A DNA stretch of 36,085 bases from Planctomycetota bacterium (GTDB lineage Bacteria; Planctomycetota; UBA1135; GCA-002686595), in NCBI GenBank assembly GCA_016795245.1, contig JAEUIA010000096.1:1-36085 (forward strand). Reading direction: 5' to 3'. Each line of letters begins with the position of its first letter. Position 1 is the first letter of the stretch. The position numbers and the translations under genes were made by a program. Shown here one piece after another: positions 8,901 to 16,074 of the stretch. Below the pieces are notes generated by a model. The model had not been told where the DNA came from and ran no database searches. It was given only the letters and a program-made list of their open reading frames with translations.

Positions 8901-9560
8901 GGCGGAGCCGAAGTTCTTGATGACGAGCATCACAGAATCGGCGCTCGTAAACGCGCGCTTCCAGGCTTCGAGGAGGATGTGCACGCCCTTGCGCGGCAAG
9001 GCACCACCGACGAACAGGAACTTGAACTTGTCGGAGCGCACCAGCGGATGCGCCTCGGCACCCGGATGAAAGCGACGCGTGTCGACACCGTTCGGGACGA
9101 CGTGCACGCGGCGCGGATCGATGCCCGCGGCGAGATAGGTGTTGCGCACCCAGTTGGACGGCACCCAGACTTCGTCGACGTTGCGCTGGAGAGGTGCGAC
9201 CCAGTCGCGCGGCAGCGAACCGTACTCCCACGGCTGGATGAGGATCAATCGGCCGTGTGCGCAGGGTTCGAAGTTCGGAGGCCAGTGGTGACGGATGGTG
9301 ACGTCGGGGCGCGCGAGCCGGGTCCTCTCGACGTGAGCGCCGAGCGCGGCGAAGGCTGTGTTGTCGGGCACGAACCGGTCGGGTTCGTTGCGCGCGAATT
9401 CGATGCGGTGACCGCGCGCGAACAGGCGCGCAGCCAGCTCGCGATTCACGACGGCGAGCGAATGGTGCGCGAACAGGGCACCTTCGAAGCGCAGCGCCAG
9501 GCGTGCGTCGCGCGCCGTGCCGGCCCGGCTGTCGGGCCGCCCGATGAGGAGTTGGCTCAT
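5967..9560 (-). CDS. Three-module glycosyltransferase (tandem GT4-type domains)
   Basis: This 1197-residue protein contains three successive GT-B fold units of about 380 residues: roughly 1-390, 420-800 and 820-1197. Each has the family-4 donor-site signature: EGFGLPIAEAMSAGLPVIVT (273-292), EGFGLPFLEAMAAGLPTIGT (689-708) and EGWGRPLLEAMASGLPVIGT (1080-1099). The DEVW/DEVF/DEIWVP segment before each linker is also repeated (about 129, 542 and 931). Modules 2 and 3 share GxTMFETDR, absent from module 1, so they are closer to each other. Retaining GT4 enzymes move sugars from nucleotide donors to lipid or glycan acceptors; this one could add three residues of a repeat unit in turn. No signal peptide or membrane helix is evident, so it is probably cytoplasmic or peripheral. 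It is coupled by ATGA to the degenerate fourth module and divergent from the sigma-54 regulator. Confidence 0.88.
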   Translation of the reverse strand: MSQLLIGRPDSRAGTARDARLALRFEGALFAHHSLAVVNRELAARLFARGHRIEFARNEPDRFVPDNTAFAALGAHVERTRLARPDVTIRHHWPPNFEPCAHGRLILIQPWEYGSLPRDWVAPLQRNVDEVWVPSNWVRNTYLAAGIDPRRVHVVPNGVDTRRFHPGAEAHPLVRSDKFKFLFVGGALPRKGVHILLEAWKRAFTSADSVMLVIKNFGSADVYQGQTLVDQVSRAAARSDSAEIVYRDDTLSDLEMPGLFTACDALVHPFLAEGFGLPIAEAMSAGLPVIVTNGGPAPDFCDDDTAFLIPARETRMNHAHVGDIQMLEKGIVFEPDVDALATLLRAVASDPDAARAKGRLARQKIRAAFTWDHAADRAQERLNATWIPREQQLAHTSSPRPEVLATPSTGAVRADADAPATSVPVLFGAAPFNWSGYARITRMLLPALEQRGVAVGLQAYASDPAFLKQQSPEFLTTWRALLARRAENSVHVAFHPPVGWDQYRFLSNARAQNPGSIAHVGFTMFETDRLPEGWAAELSRMDEVFVPCRFNVETFAFAGVPREKIRLFQPGLDLSGFKPGLQPYALAGEPAFTFLSVFQWTLRKGWDVLIESYLRAFSRKDAVRLVIRAYPGERKDPPLRVRIAEHLARLGAKPEDAPRIELVEEFVGESELPSLYAAADAFVLPTRGEGFGLPFLEAMAAGLPTIGTRYGGHLDFLDDEVGYLIDCDGLEPVHAEQTAENPYYAADQLWARPSVDHTARLMRTVFDDRDAARAKGRSARERAFSHWSAEKGAERFAALTRDLHARSTQRAPRATGESHMATPPVLWRGPLLDMSGYADEGRDLVLGLDAAGVRVRALPVQWGTPIALGPAAAERLARIASAILFEPAVAVQHGFGHDMKPVVGALANVGRTMFETDRAPTSWIAPLSRLDEIWVPSHWQLEGFARSGIERSKLRVIPGTVDAGRFERGADPLAIDGARGFNFLSIFDWSRRKGWDVLVRAFVESFAPEADVALVLKVHSSLGLKPEQIAAEMRAFIERDLGRTTDSIPTILLLTARIASTDLPRLYAAADAYVMPSRGEGWGRPLLEAMASGLPVIGTRFGGNLEFMDDETSLLVDADLVDVPADAVREQPLYAGHKWGEPRVEHLKEHLRRVFCDPAGTRAIAARGREQALSKFDARVVAREMVARVRELGAKQR

Positions 9561-9687
9561 GCTCTTGCATCGGACCCGGAAGGCTTTTCCTTGATCGCGA
9601 ACGCGTGTGGTCCAGATTCGACGGCGCGGCGGTCCTGGAGTCGGGAGCGTTCAACCCGCACCTCGCGCCATGTCGAAAGGAATGAAC

Positions 9688-11103
9688 ATGAGCCCCAGCG
9701 GCAGTCTTGGACCGATCCTCGTGGTCGACGCGGAGGGCGGTGCGGAGGAGTTGTCGAACTGCCTCGCCGGCGCCGGCTACAGCGTCGAGGTCTGCCACGA
9801 GGGTGAGGCTGCGCGCAGGCTGCTGGCCGAGCACAGCTTCGGCGCGGTCCTGTGCGATCCGCAGGCGGTCGAATTCCACATCGACAGCGTCGGACGCGAC
9901 GTCGCCGATGCACCGGCGTGGATCGAACTGGCCGGATTCGGATCCGTCGAGGACGCAGTCGAAGCCGTGCGGCGCGGTGCGGCCGACTACATCTGCAAGC
10001 CGTTCTCCGACGAGCAGGTCTTGCTCGCCGTCGCCCGCGCTCTGGAACAACGCGCGCTGCGCAGCGAGAACAAGTCGCTCAAGGAACGCCTCGCGGACCG
10101 TTTCGGGATCGGCAAGCTCGTGACCCGCGATCCGGTGGTGCACCGCATCCTGCAGTCGATCGAAGCCGTCGCCGACACGCGCGCGACGATCCTGATCGAG
10201 GGCGAGAGCGGCACGGGCAAGACCTTGCTCGCGCGCACGGTCCACCAGCTCTCCGGGCGGCGCGACGGGCCGTTCGTCGAGGTCAACTGCGGCGCGCTGC
10301 CGGACACGTTGCTCGAGAGCGAGTTGTTCGGACACGTGAAGGGTGCCTTCACCGGAGCCTCGCGCGACAAGATCGGCAAGTTCGAAGCCGCCGATCACGG
10401 CACGATCTTCCTGGACGAGATCGGCACGGCCACGCCCGAACTGCAAGTCAAACTCCTGCGCGTGTTGCAGGACCGTGTGTTCGAACGCCTGGGTGATACG
10501 CAGGTACGCGAATGCGACGTGCGCGTCATCGCCGCCACGAACGCGAAGCTGCTCGAAGCCGTACGCGCCGGGACTTTCCGCGAGGACCTCTACTGGCGCC
10601 TGCGCGTGATCGCCTTCGAATTGCCGCCCTTGCGCGCGCGACCCAGCGATGTGGCCTTGCTGGCGGAGCAATTCGTCGCGCGCTTCGCCGCCGAACACGC
10701 GCGCGGCCCGAAATCACTGGGGCCCGGCGCTCTCGCGACGCTCGTCGCCCACACCTGGCCCGGCAACATTCGCGAACTCGAACACGCGGTCGAACGCGCC
10801 GTACTCTTGTCGCGAGACTCCGTCATCACGGAGGCCGACCTCGGATTCGAAGCTGCGCAACCGGAGTCGGCAGGTAACGCCGTAGCTAGCGACGGGACGG
10901 GCGAGTCCGGTGCTCCCTACCGGCCCGGCACGCCCTTGCGCACCGCGCTCGAAGCACCGGAACGCGCGATCATCGCGGCCGCCTTGCGCCATTCCGGAGG
11001 AAACCGCAAGGAGGCCGCGCGCGCACTCGACATCAACCGCACGACGCTCTTCAACAAGATGCGGAAGTACAACCTGATGGAGTTCCAGTGCGATTCGGAG
11101 TAA
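9688..11103 (+). CDS. Sigma-54-dependent response regulator
   Basis: This 471-residue NtrC-type activator has a receiver domain (about 8-120), an AAA+ domain (about 145-375) and a Fis-type helix-turn-helix (438-462, GNRKEAARALDINRTTLFNK). The AAA+ part has Walker A GESGTGKT (172-179), the sigma-54-contact GAFTGA loop (219-224) and Walker B IFLDE (240-244), so it should drive sigma-54 promoters. The likely phosphoacceptor is D57, with S86 and K104 (CKPF) in the expected places. The acidic pair is reduced to D14-A15, and the region after D57 lacks the usual MPxxxG. I chose ATG 9688 because GAAAGGA lies just upstream; ATGs at 9670 and 9682 and an upstream GTG are alternatives. No histidine kinase is adjacent. 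Its place in the locus suggests it controls polysaccharide genes. Confidence 0.92.
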   Translation: MSPSGSLGPILVVDAEGGAEELSNCLAGAGYSVEVCHEGEAARRLLAEHSFGAVLCDPQAVEFHIDSVGRDVADAPAWIELAGFGSVEDAVEAVRRGAADYICKPFSDEQVLLAVARALEQRALRSENKSLKERLADRFGIGKLVTRDPVVHRILQSIEAVADTRATILIEGESGTGKTLLARTVHQLSGRRDGPFVEVNCGALPDTLLESELFGHVKGAFTGASRDKIGKFEAADHGTIFLDEIGTATPELQVKLLRVLQDRVFERLGDTQVRECDVRVIAATNAKLLEAVRAGTFREDLYWRLRVIAFELPPLRARPSDVALLAEQFVARFAAEHARGPKSLGPGALATLVAHTWPGNIRELEHAVERAVLLSRDSVITEADLGFEAAQPESAGNAVASDGTGESGAPYRPGTPLRTALEAPERAIIAAALRHSGGNRKEAARALDINRTTLFNKMRKYNLMEFQCDSE

Positions 11104-11128
11104 AAAGAGCGGTCCTCGTTCGCACCTC

Positions 11129-14100
11129 ATGAAGATCACATCGTGGATCCTCTTCGGCCTCGCCGTCGCTCTCGTCCTGGGCGTCGGTGCGATGGTCTTG
11201 CGCCAGCGCACGCTGTCGATCGCAGAGCAATTCGCCGCCGTCGAAAAGCGCGCGGCGGACGGCTACCAGGATCGCGAGCAGCTGATCGCCAGCTTCAGCC
11301 AGGTGCTCGACCGCGCCATCGACGTCGGCGACGTCGAACTGGGGACGCGCGTGCAGATGAAGCGCGGTCGACTGCTGATGGAACTGGGTGCCTACGACCG
11401 GGCGCGCGAAGACCTCACGGCGGTCGCCGCGGCGCGGCCCGGCGACGTGGGCGTCGAGAACGATCTGGCCGAGTTGGAGGCGCGCTCGGGCGACTTCCCC
11501 GCCGCCCAGGCGCGCGTCGCACGCATGATCCAGCGCGACCCCGGCAACACCAGCGCCTACGTGCGCCTCGGTCGCCTGCACCGACAAGCCGCCGACCGCA
11601 TCATCGAGCGCACGCTCGAACTCCTGAGCCGATCGCTCGTGCCCGAGAACATCGCACGCGCACGCGGCATCCTCGAGCACTCGAGCGCCCTGCAGCCGGG
11701 CGATCCGCGGCGCGTAGCGCTGTCGCAGGAATTGCGCGATCTGCTCGCGAGCCGTGACGAGACCTTGATCGAGTCCGCGAACAACTCGACCGACCAGGCG
11801 AGCATCGAACTCAACAACGCACGCGAGGCCTTCACGCGCTCGCTCCAGCGCAGCGTCGACCCCGAAGCGCTCGCCGGCTTGATCTCGCTCTACGAGCGCG
11901 CGGGCAAGACCTCGCTCGGAGTCGACCTCGGAACCACCACGGTGCGCCTCGGCTCGCTGCGCGCGAACCCGTTGTTCGGCCGCGCGCTGTTGTCCGGCCT
12001 GGTCCGGCTCGGACGGCTGCGCTATGCGGCCGACCTGGCCACGACCTGGGTGCAGAGCCAGACGCCGATCGAGCCGGATTTCTGCGCCGAGTGCTGCGTG
12101 ATCTTGTGGAACGCCAAACGCTGGCCGGCGTTGCAGCAAGGCTCGGACATGCTGCGCAGCATCGGCAACACGTCGCAGATCGTGGCCGCTAACCTGTACC
12201 TGGGATTCTCGTTCATCGAACAAGGACTGCCGCAGGAAGGTCGCCAATACCTGCACTATTTCGCGGCGACCGACACGCCCGACCCGTTCCCGAAGGCGCG
12301 CGCGTACGCCTGGCAGTACATCGCGCGCACGTGCCGCCAATTGGGCGAGCCGATCCCCGAGCGCACAGCGCTGCAGGGGCTCGTCGACTTGGAACCCGAA
12401 CTCGATCCGGGCGCCTGGTTGCGCCTCGCCGAGTTGATGATGGCGGCTCCGCACGGCGGCTACCGCGAGCCGGAGATGCGCTTCGCGTACGGCATGAGCC
12501 TCGCACCGGAACGCACATCGGAGTTGCTCCCCCGCTGGCACGAGATCGGCGTGCTCGAGTTGCGCTCCGTCGGCTTGGACCTGGCGGCGGTGCGCACGGA
12601 TCTCGCGCACAACCGGATCTGGACGCCGTCGGCCGATGCTTCACCCTACGAGCTCTACCGCCTGGCGGAGGTGCACGCGGACTACGGGGATTACCTGCGC
12701 GCCTCACTGCACGTGCGCAAGCTCCTGGAAAAGGTGCCGAACTTCGTCCCGGCGCTCGACCTCGCGATCCGGATCGCGGATCTGCAAGGCAGGACGAAAG
12801 AGCGGATGAGCTACGTTCTGGCGCGCGTCCAACGCGCGGGCCGAACGCCGGTGATCGACAAGATCCTGCGCGAGTTGCCGCTGGCCGATCCCGCTCCAGA
12901 GGATCTGCTGGCGCTGATGCGCGCCGACCCGGACCGCTCGGGGCGTCTCGCGCTGGCGGAAGGGCTTGCGCTCAAGGGCCGCGCCGAAGAGGCGTTGGGG
13001 TTGATCCAGTCGCTGCCGCGCGAAACCCTGGGAGACGAGGGCCAGCTCTTGATCGGCCGCCTGCATCTCGCGCTGCGCGAACCCGTGCGCGCGCTGGCCG
13101 TGCTCGCGCCGCTCGCGCCCGGGTTGTTCGAGCAACCCCAGGGACTGGAGCTCTTCGTGCGCGCTGGACTCGGCGCCGGGGATCACGAGCGCATGCTGCA
13201 ACTCGGACGCGATCTCGCCGACGTCCTCGCGCTGACGCCGGACCCGACCCGTCAGGCCTTGCACGACGGCTTCGTCCTGAGTCGCGCGCGCGCGCTGTGG
13301 GTCGCCGATCAGTTCCTCGCGGCCGGCGAGGGCGAAGCGGCGCAGGCCTTGCTCGATGCGATGGATGCGAGCCCGCGCCTGCGCGGCGGCGACGTCAGCT
13401 TGCGCCTCGCCGGTGCGGCGGTGTTGCTTGGCGACGTGCGCGCGGCGCGCCTGGCCATCGAGCGCGCCCAGGCCTTCGACACGCGCGGCGCCGCCGAATA
13501 TCTGGCGCTCCTGCTCGCGGCTTTCGAGGGTCGCGTCGACGACTTGCGCTACCAGGCCGGCGTCGCCTCGTCCGCCGGCTACACGGCCGGACCGCTGCTC
13601 AACGCGCAGTTCCTGCTGCTCGCAGACCGCATCGAGGATGCGGCCGTCACGCTCGACGCCGGACTGGCTCGCGATTTCGCCGACGATCCCTGGTGGAATC
13701 TGACCGGTTATGCGGGTCACACGCTGCGCTCGCGCGCCGACGCGTTCCAGTTCTCGCCCTTCTTGGGGCGCAGCGCGGCGACGGCGGCCGAGCTCTTGTT
13801 CAACGGCGCCGACGGAAAGTCCGATCCGCGTCTGGCCTTGGTCTGGATCAGCGCCGTGCGACAACAGATCGCAGCGCCCTTCGTGCGCGCCTGGCTCGCG
13901 CGCGAGAGTTCCGGGGCTCCAGTCCCGAGTCTGTGGACCGAATGGATCCGGACGACGCTCGATGCGCAGTGGGGCCTGGACGGCCCGGCCTTGACGTCGG
14001 CGCGTCGCATTCGCTCGCGCGCGGCCGACTTCGGTCCGGCCTGGAACCTCGAAGAAGCGATTCTGTCTGCGACCGTGCGCACACAGGCCGAGTTGCAAGC

Positions 14101-15235
14101 AGCTCGCGCACGGCGCGTGGGTGCACTCGGTGCGCTCGCGGGCACGCGCACGCAACGTCTGCTCGACGATGCCGCCGAGCGTGCCACGGCCGGGCTCTAC
14201 GCCGAAGCGCTGGTCGCAGTCGAGGAGGCTGCCGCGCTCGAGCCCACGTCGGTGGAGGTCGCCGTCGCCGGCGCACGCATTCAATTGCAGACGGGTCAGC
14301 CCGTGCCGGCGATCACCGCGCTGCGCACGCTGCTCAACGCGCGCTCGAGATCGGGCCTGGGGTTGGGTCCCGCCGGTGCGGACTTCGTCGCCACGTACCT
14401 GGGCGCGATCGAGGCCGCGCGCAAGCTCGCGAACGGTGTCGTGACCTGGGATCGAGCTGCGACCTTGATCGCGGAGCTGGGCAAGGTCCTCCCCCACGAT
14501 CCGCACGTCGCGCTCGCGGCGGCGGAACTCGATCTGCAACAAGACCACCGCAATCCGACTCTGGGCGTGGCACGCGCCTACTCGCGCCTCGACAATTTCC
14601 GCAGCGCGCACAAGGGGCAGTCCATCGAGAGCCTGGGCCGCGGCTCGGTGCGCGGCTGGTCGCGCTTCTACATCAAGTTGGACCCCACGCGCGCGCGGCG
14701 CTTCCTGCAAGCGGAACTGGCACTGGCGCCGACAAACCTCGAAACCTGGATCGAACTGGCGCGCGCGCTCGAAGCCGAGGGCGACATCAAGGGCGCTCTG
14801 CTGCAACACGAACTGACGGCACGCCTTTCTCCTAGCGGTGCCGTGCGACGCGAAATCCTGCGCTTGCGCACGCAGCGTGAAGTCCCCGCCGAAGAGATCG
14901 ACGCCGCGCTGAGCGACATCGTGGCCAACGAAGGACTGCACGCCCCGGACGCCGAACTCCTGATCCTCGCCGCGCGCGGAATGATGAATCAGGGTCCGCG
15001 CTCCTTGGAGCGTGTGGCGAACCTGCTCGCGCGCGTGCCCGACGTCGCGCAACTGCCGCCAGAGCTGGCGGCCGAGCACGATCTCCTGCTCGCCACCGGA
15101 TACATCATGCGCGGGCGGCCCACCGATCTGACGGCCGCGCGCCCCGCGCTTGATCGCCTCAAAGCGCGTACCGAACTCGATCCCTACGTGGCGACCTTCG
15201 TCGACGCGCTGCGCGGGCTCGCCGGCGCGCCTTGA
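11129..15235 (+). CDS. Large membrane-anchored TPR-type repeat protein
   Basis: This 1368-residue protein begins with one hydrophobic helix (about residues 5-24) and no lipobox cysteine, so it is probably anchored in the inner membrane with the long body outside the cytoplasm. The rest is almost wholly alpha-helical and rich in Ala, Leu, Arg and Glu. Many TPR-like helix pairs can be seen, for example RGRLLMELGAYDRAREDLTA early on and a run near the C-terminus around NLETWIELARALEAEGDIKG. No enzymatic motif was found. Such proteins act as scaffolds in EPS systems (PrsT, AlgK and BcsC-like roles), but similarity to any one of these was not established. It follows the sigma-54 regulator by 25 bases and may be co-transcribed. 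Its last 52 bases overlap the end of the opposing deacetylase gene. Confidence 0.78.
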   Translation: MKITSWILFGLAVALVLGVGAMVLRQRTLSIAEQFAAVEKRAADGYQDREQLIASFSQVLDRAIDVGDVELGTRVQMKRGRLLMELGAYDRAREDLTAVAAARPGDVGVENDLAELEARSGDFPAAQARVARMIQRDPGNTSAYVRLGRLHRQAADRIIERTLELLSRSLVPENIARARGILEHSSALQPGDPRRVALSQELRDLLASRDETLIESANNSTDQASIELNNAREAFTRSLQRSVDPEALAGLISLYERAGKTSLGVDLGTTTVRLGSLRANPLFGRALLSGLVRLGRLRYAADLATTWVQSQTPIEPDFCAECCVILWNAKRWPALQQGSDMLRSIGNTSQIVAANLYLGFSFIEQGLPQEGRQYLHYFAATDTPDPFPKARAYAWQYIARTCRQLGEPIPERTALQGLVDLEPELDPGAWLRLAELMMAAPHGGYREPEMRFAYGMSLAPERTSELLPRWHEIGVLELRSVGLDLAAVRTDLAHNRIWTPSADASPYELYRLAEVHADYGDYLRASLHVRKLLEKVPNFVPALDLAIRIADLQGRTKERMSYVLARVQRAGRTPVIDKILRELPLADPAPEDLLALMRADPDRSGRLALAEGLALKGRAEEALGLIQSLPRETLGDEGQLLIGRLHLALREPVRALAVLAPLAPGLFEQPQGLELFVRAGLGAGDHERMLQLGRDLADVLALTPDPTRQALHDGFVLSRARALWVADQFLAAGEGEAAQALLDAMDASPRLRGGDVSLRLAGAAVLLGDVRAARLAIERAQAFDTRGAAEYLALLLAAFEGRVDDLRYQAGVASSAGYTAGPLLNAQFLLLADRIEDAAVTLDAGLARDFADDPWWNLTGYAGHTLRSRADAFQFSPFLGRSAATAAELLFNGADGKSDPRLALVWISAVRQQIAAPFVRAWLARESSGAPVPSLWTEWIRTTLDAQWGLDGPALTSARRIRSRAADFGPAWNLEEAILSATVRTQAELQAARARRVGALGALAGTRTQRLLDDAAERATAGLYAEALVAVEEAAALEPTSVEVAVAGARIQLQTGQPVPAITALRTLLNARSRSGLGLGPAGADFVATYLGAIEAARKLANGVVTWDRAATLIAELGKVLPHDPHVALAAAELDLQQDHRNPTLGVARAYSRLDNFRSAHKGQSIESLGRGSVRGWSRFYIKLDPTRARRFLQAELALAPTNLETWIELARALEAEGDIKGALLQHELTARLSPSGAVRREILRLRTQREVPAEEIDAALSDIVANEGLHAPDAELLILAARGMMNQGPRSLERVANLLARVPDVAQLPPELAAEHDLLLATGYIMRGRPTDLTAARPALDRLKARTELDPYVATFVDALRGLAGAP

Positions 15236-16074
15236 GCGTCCAGCACTTCGAGCATCGTCCCGAAACGGAAGTGTGTGAGCAGGTACTCGAGCCGCGGCAG
15301 CGTGCGCTCCAGGTTCAAGTAGTGACGGAAACGCTTGTGCCAGGCGGCGCTGTGACGCGGTTGAGCGGGATCGAACTCCCACGGATGCAAGTAGAAGGCG
15401 GCGGGACGCCCGCGCTTCTCGAGTGAGTTCAGCGCGGCGCGCGTGATGCGCACGGGCAACAGTCGAAAGTAGCCGCCGCCGCCGACCGGCAGATTGCGTC
15501 CCAGGAACGGGTAGGTCGACACCGGGAATTCGACCACGTCGCCGGAGGCCGTGCGCACGCTGGAAATTCCCGGATCGAAATCGGGGACTCCGTAGACCGG
15601 GTGGCGCACGGGGTGAACGCTCGAGTCGTAGCGATAGCCGCGCTCCGCCAGCACGTCGAACGCCCACCACGTGTCGCGCGTCAGCGTGAAGGTCGAGGCG
15701 CGAAAGCCCAAGGGACGCGGCGCACCGGCGGCCATCAGCGCGTCTTCGGTGCGCGCGAGATCCAGAGCCAAGGCCGCCTTGCTGCCGATGTCCTGCAAGA
15801 ACGAGTGCTCGTAGCCGTGACTCGCGACCTCGTGTCCCGCGGCCAGGCAGCGGCGCACCAGATCGGGATGCCGTTCGGCGATCCAACCCAGGAAGAAGAA
15901 GGTCGCGCGTGCGCCGTGCGCCTCGAGCGCACCCAGGATGGCGTCCATGCCGACGGCGAGGCGCGAGGGCACGCGGTCCCAGTCGGCGCGGTCGAAGGTC
16001 TCACGCAGATTCGCGACCTGGAAGTACTCTTCCACGTCGAACGACAAGGCGTGCAACAGACGTTCGTGCTTCAT
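15184..16074 (-). CDS. Polysaccharide deacetylase, DUF3473/exosortase-A-associated type
   Basis: This 296-residue carbohydrate esterase family 4-like enzyme would remove N-acetyl groups from a polysaccharide using a metal ion. The hallmark SFDVEEYFQV (11-20) gives D13, and SHGYEH (85-90) supplies H86 and H90 of the Asp-His-His metal triad. FRAS (124-127) and FYLHPWEFD (227-235) are further conserved motifs. The DVEEYF form and the C-terminal extension (about 225-280) are typical of the subfamily found in exosortase A EPS loci. No signal peptide is seen, which is usual for the subfamily. The ATG at 16074 overlaps the amidotransferase stop as ATGA. The 3' end overlaps the convergent TPR gene by 52 bases. 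It appears to be the last gene of the EPS operon. Confidence 0.9.
   Translation of the reverse strand: MKHERLLHALSFDVEEYFQVANLRETFDRADWDRVPSRLAVGMDAILGALEAHGARATFFFLGWIAERHPDLVRRCLAAGHEVASHGYEHSFLQDIGSKAALALDLARTEDALMAAGAPRPLGFRASTFTLTRDTWWAFDVLAERGYRYDSSVHPVRHPVYGVPDFDPGISSVRTASGDVVEFPVSTYPFLGRNLPVGGGGYFRLLPVRITRAALNSLEKRGRPAAFYLHPWEFDPAQPRHSAAWHKRFRHYLNLERTLPRLEYLLTHFRFGTMLEVLDAQGAPASPRSASTKVAT

Noticed and set aside
6870..9806. 978-codon plus-strand frame opposite the triple glycosyltransferase
   Set aside because: It is a mirror of the minus-strand gene, with Arg/His/Asp-rich composition and no domain pattern. High GC makes long antisense frames common.
11051..12610. 519-codon minus-strand frame opposite the start of the TPR gene
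   Set aside because: A shadow of the real gene: no recognisable domain, and shadow-type amino acid content.
12704..15886. 1060-codon minus-strand frame opposite the TPR gene and running into the deacetylase
   Set aside because: The composition is Arg/Gln/His-rich without motifs. The plus-strand TPR and minus-strand deacetylase readings both give coherent proteins.
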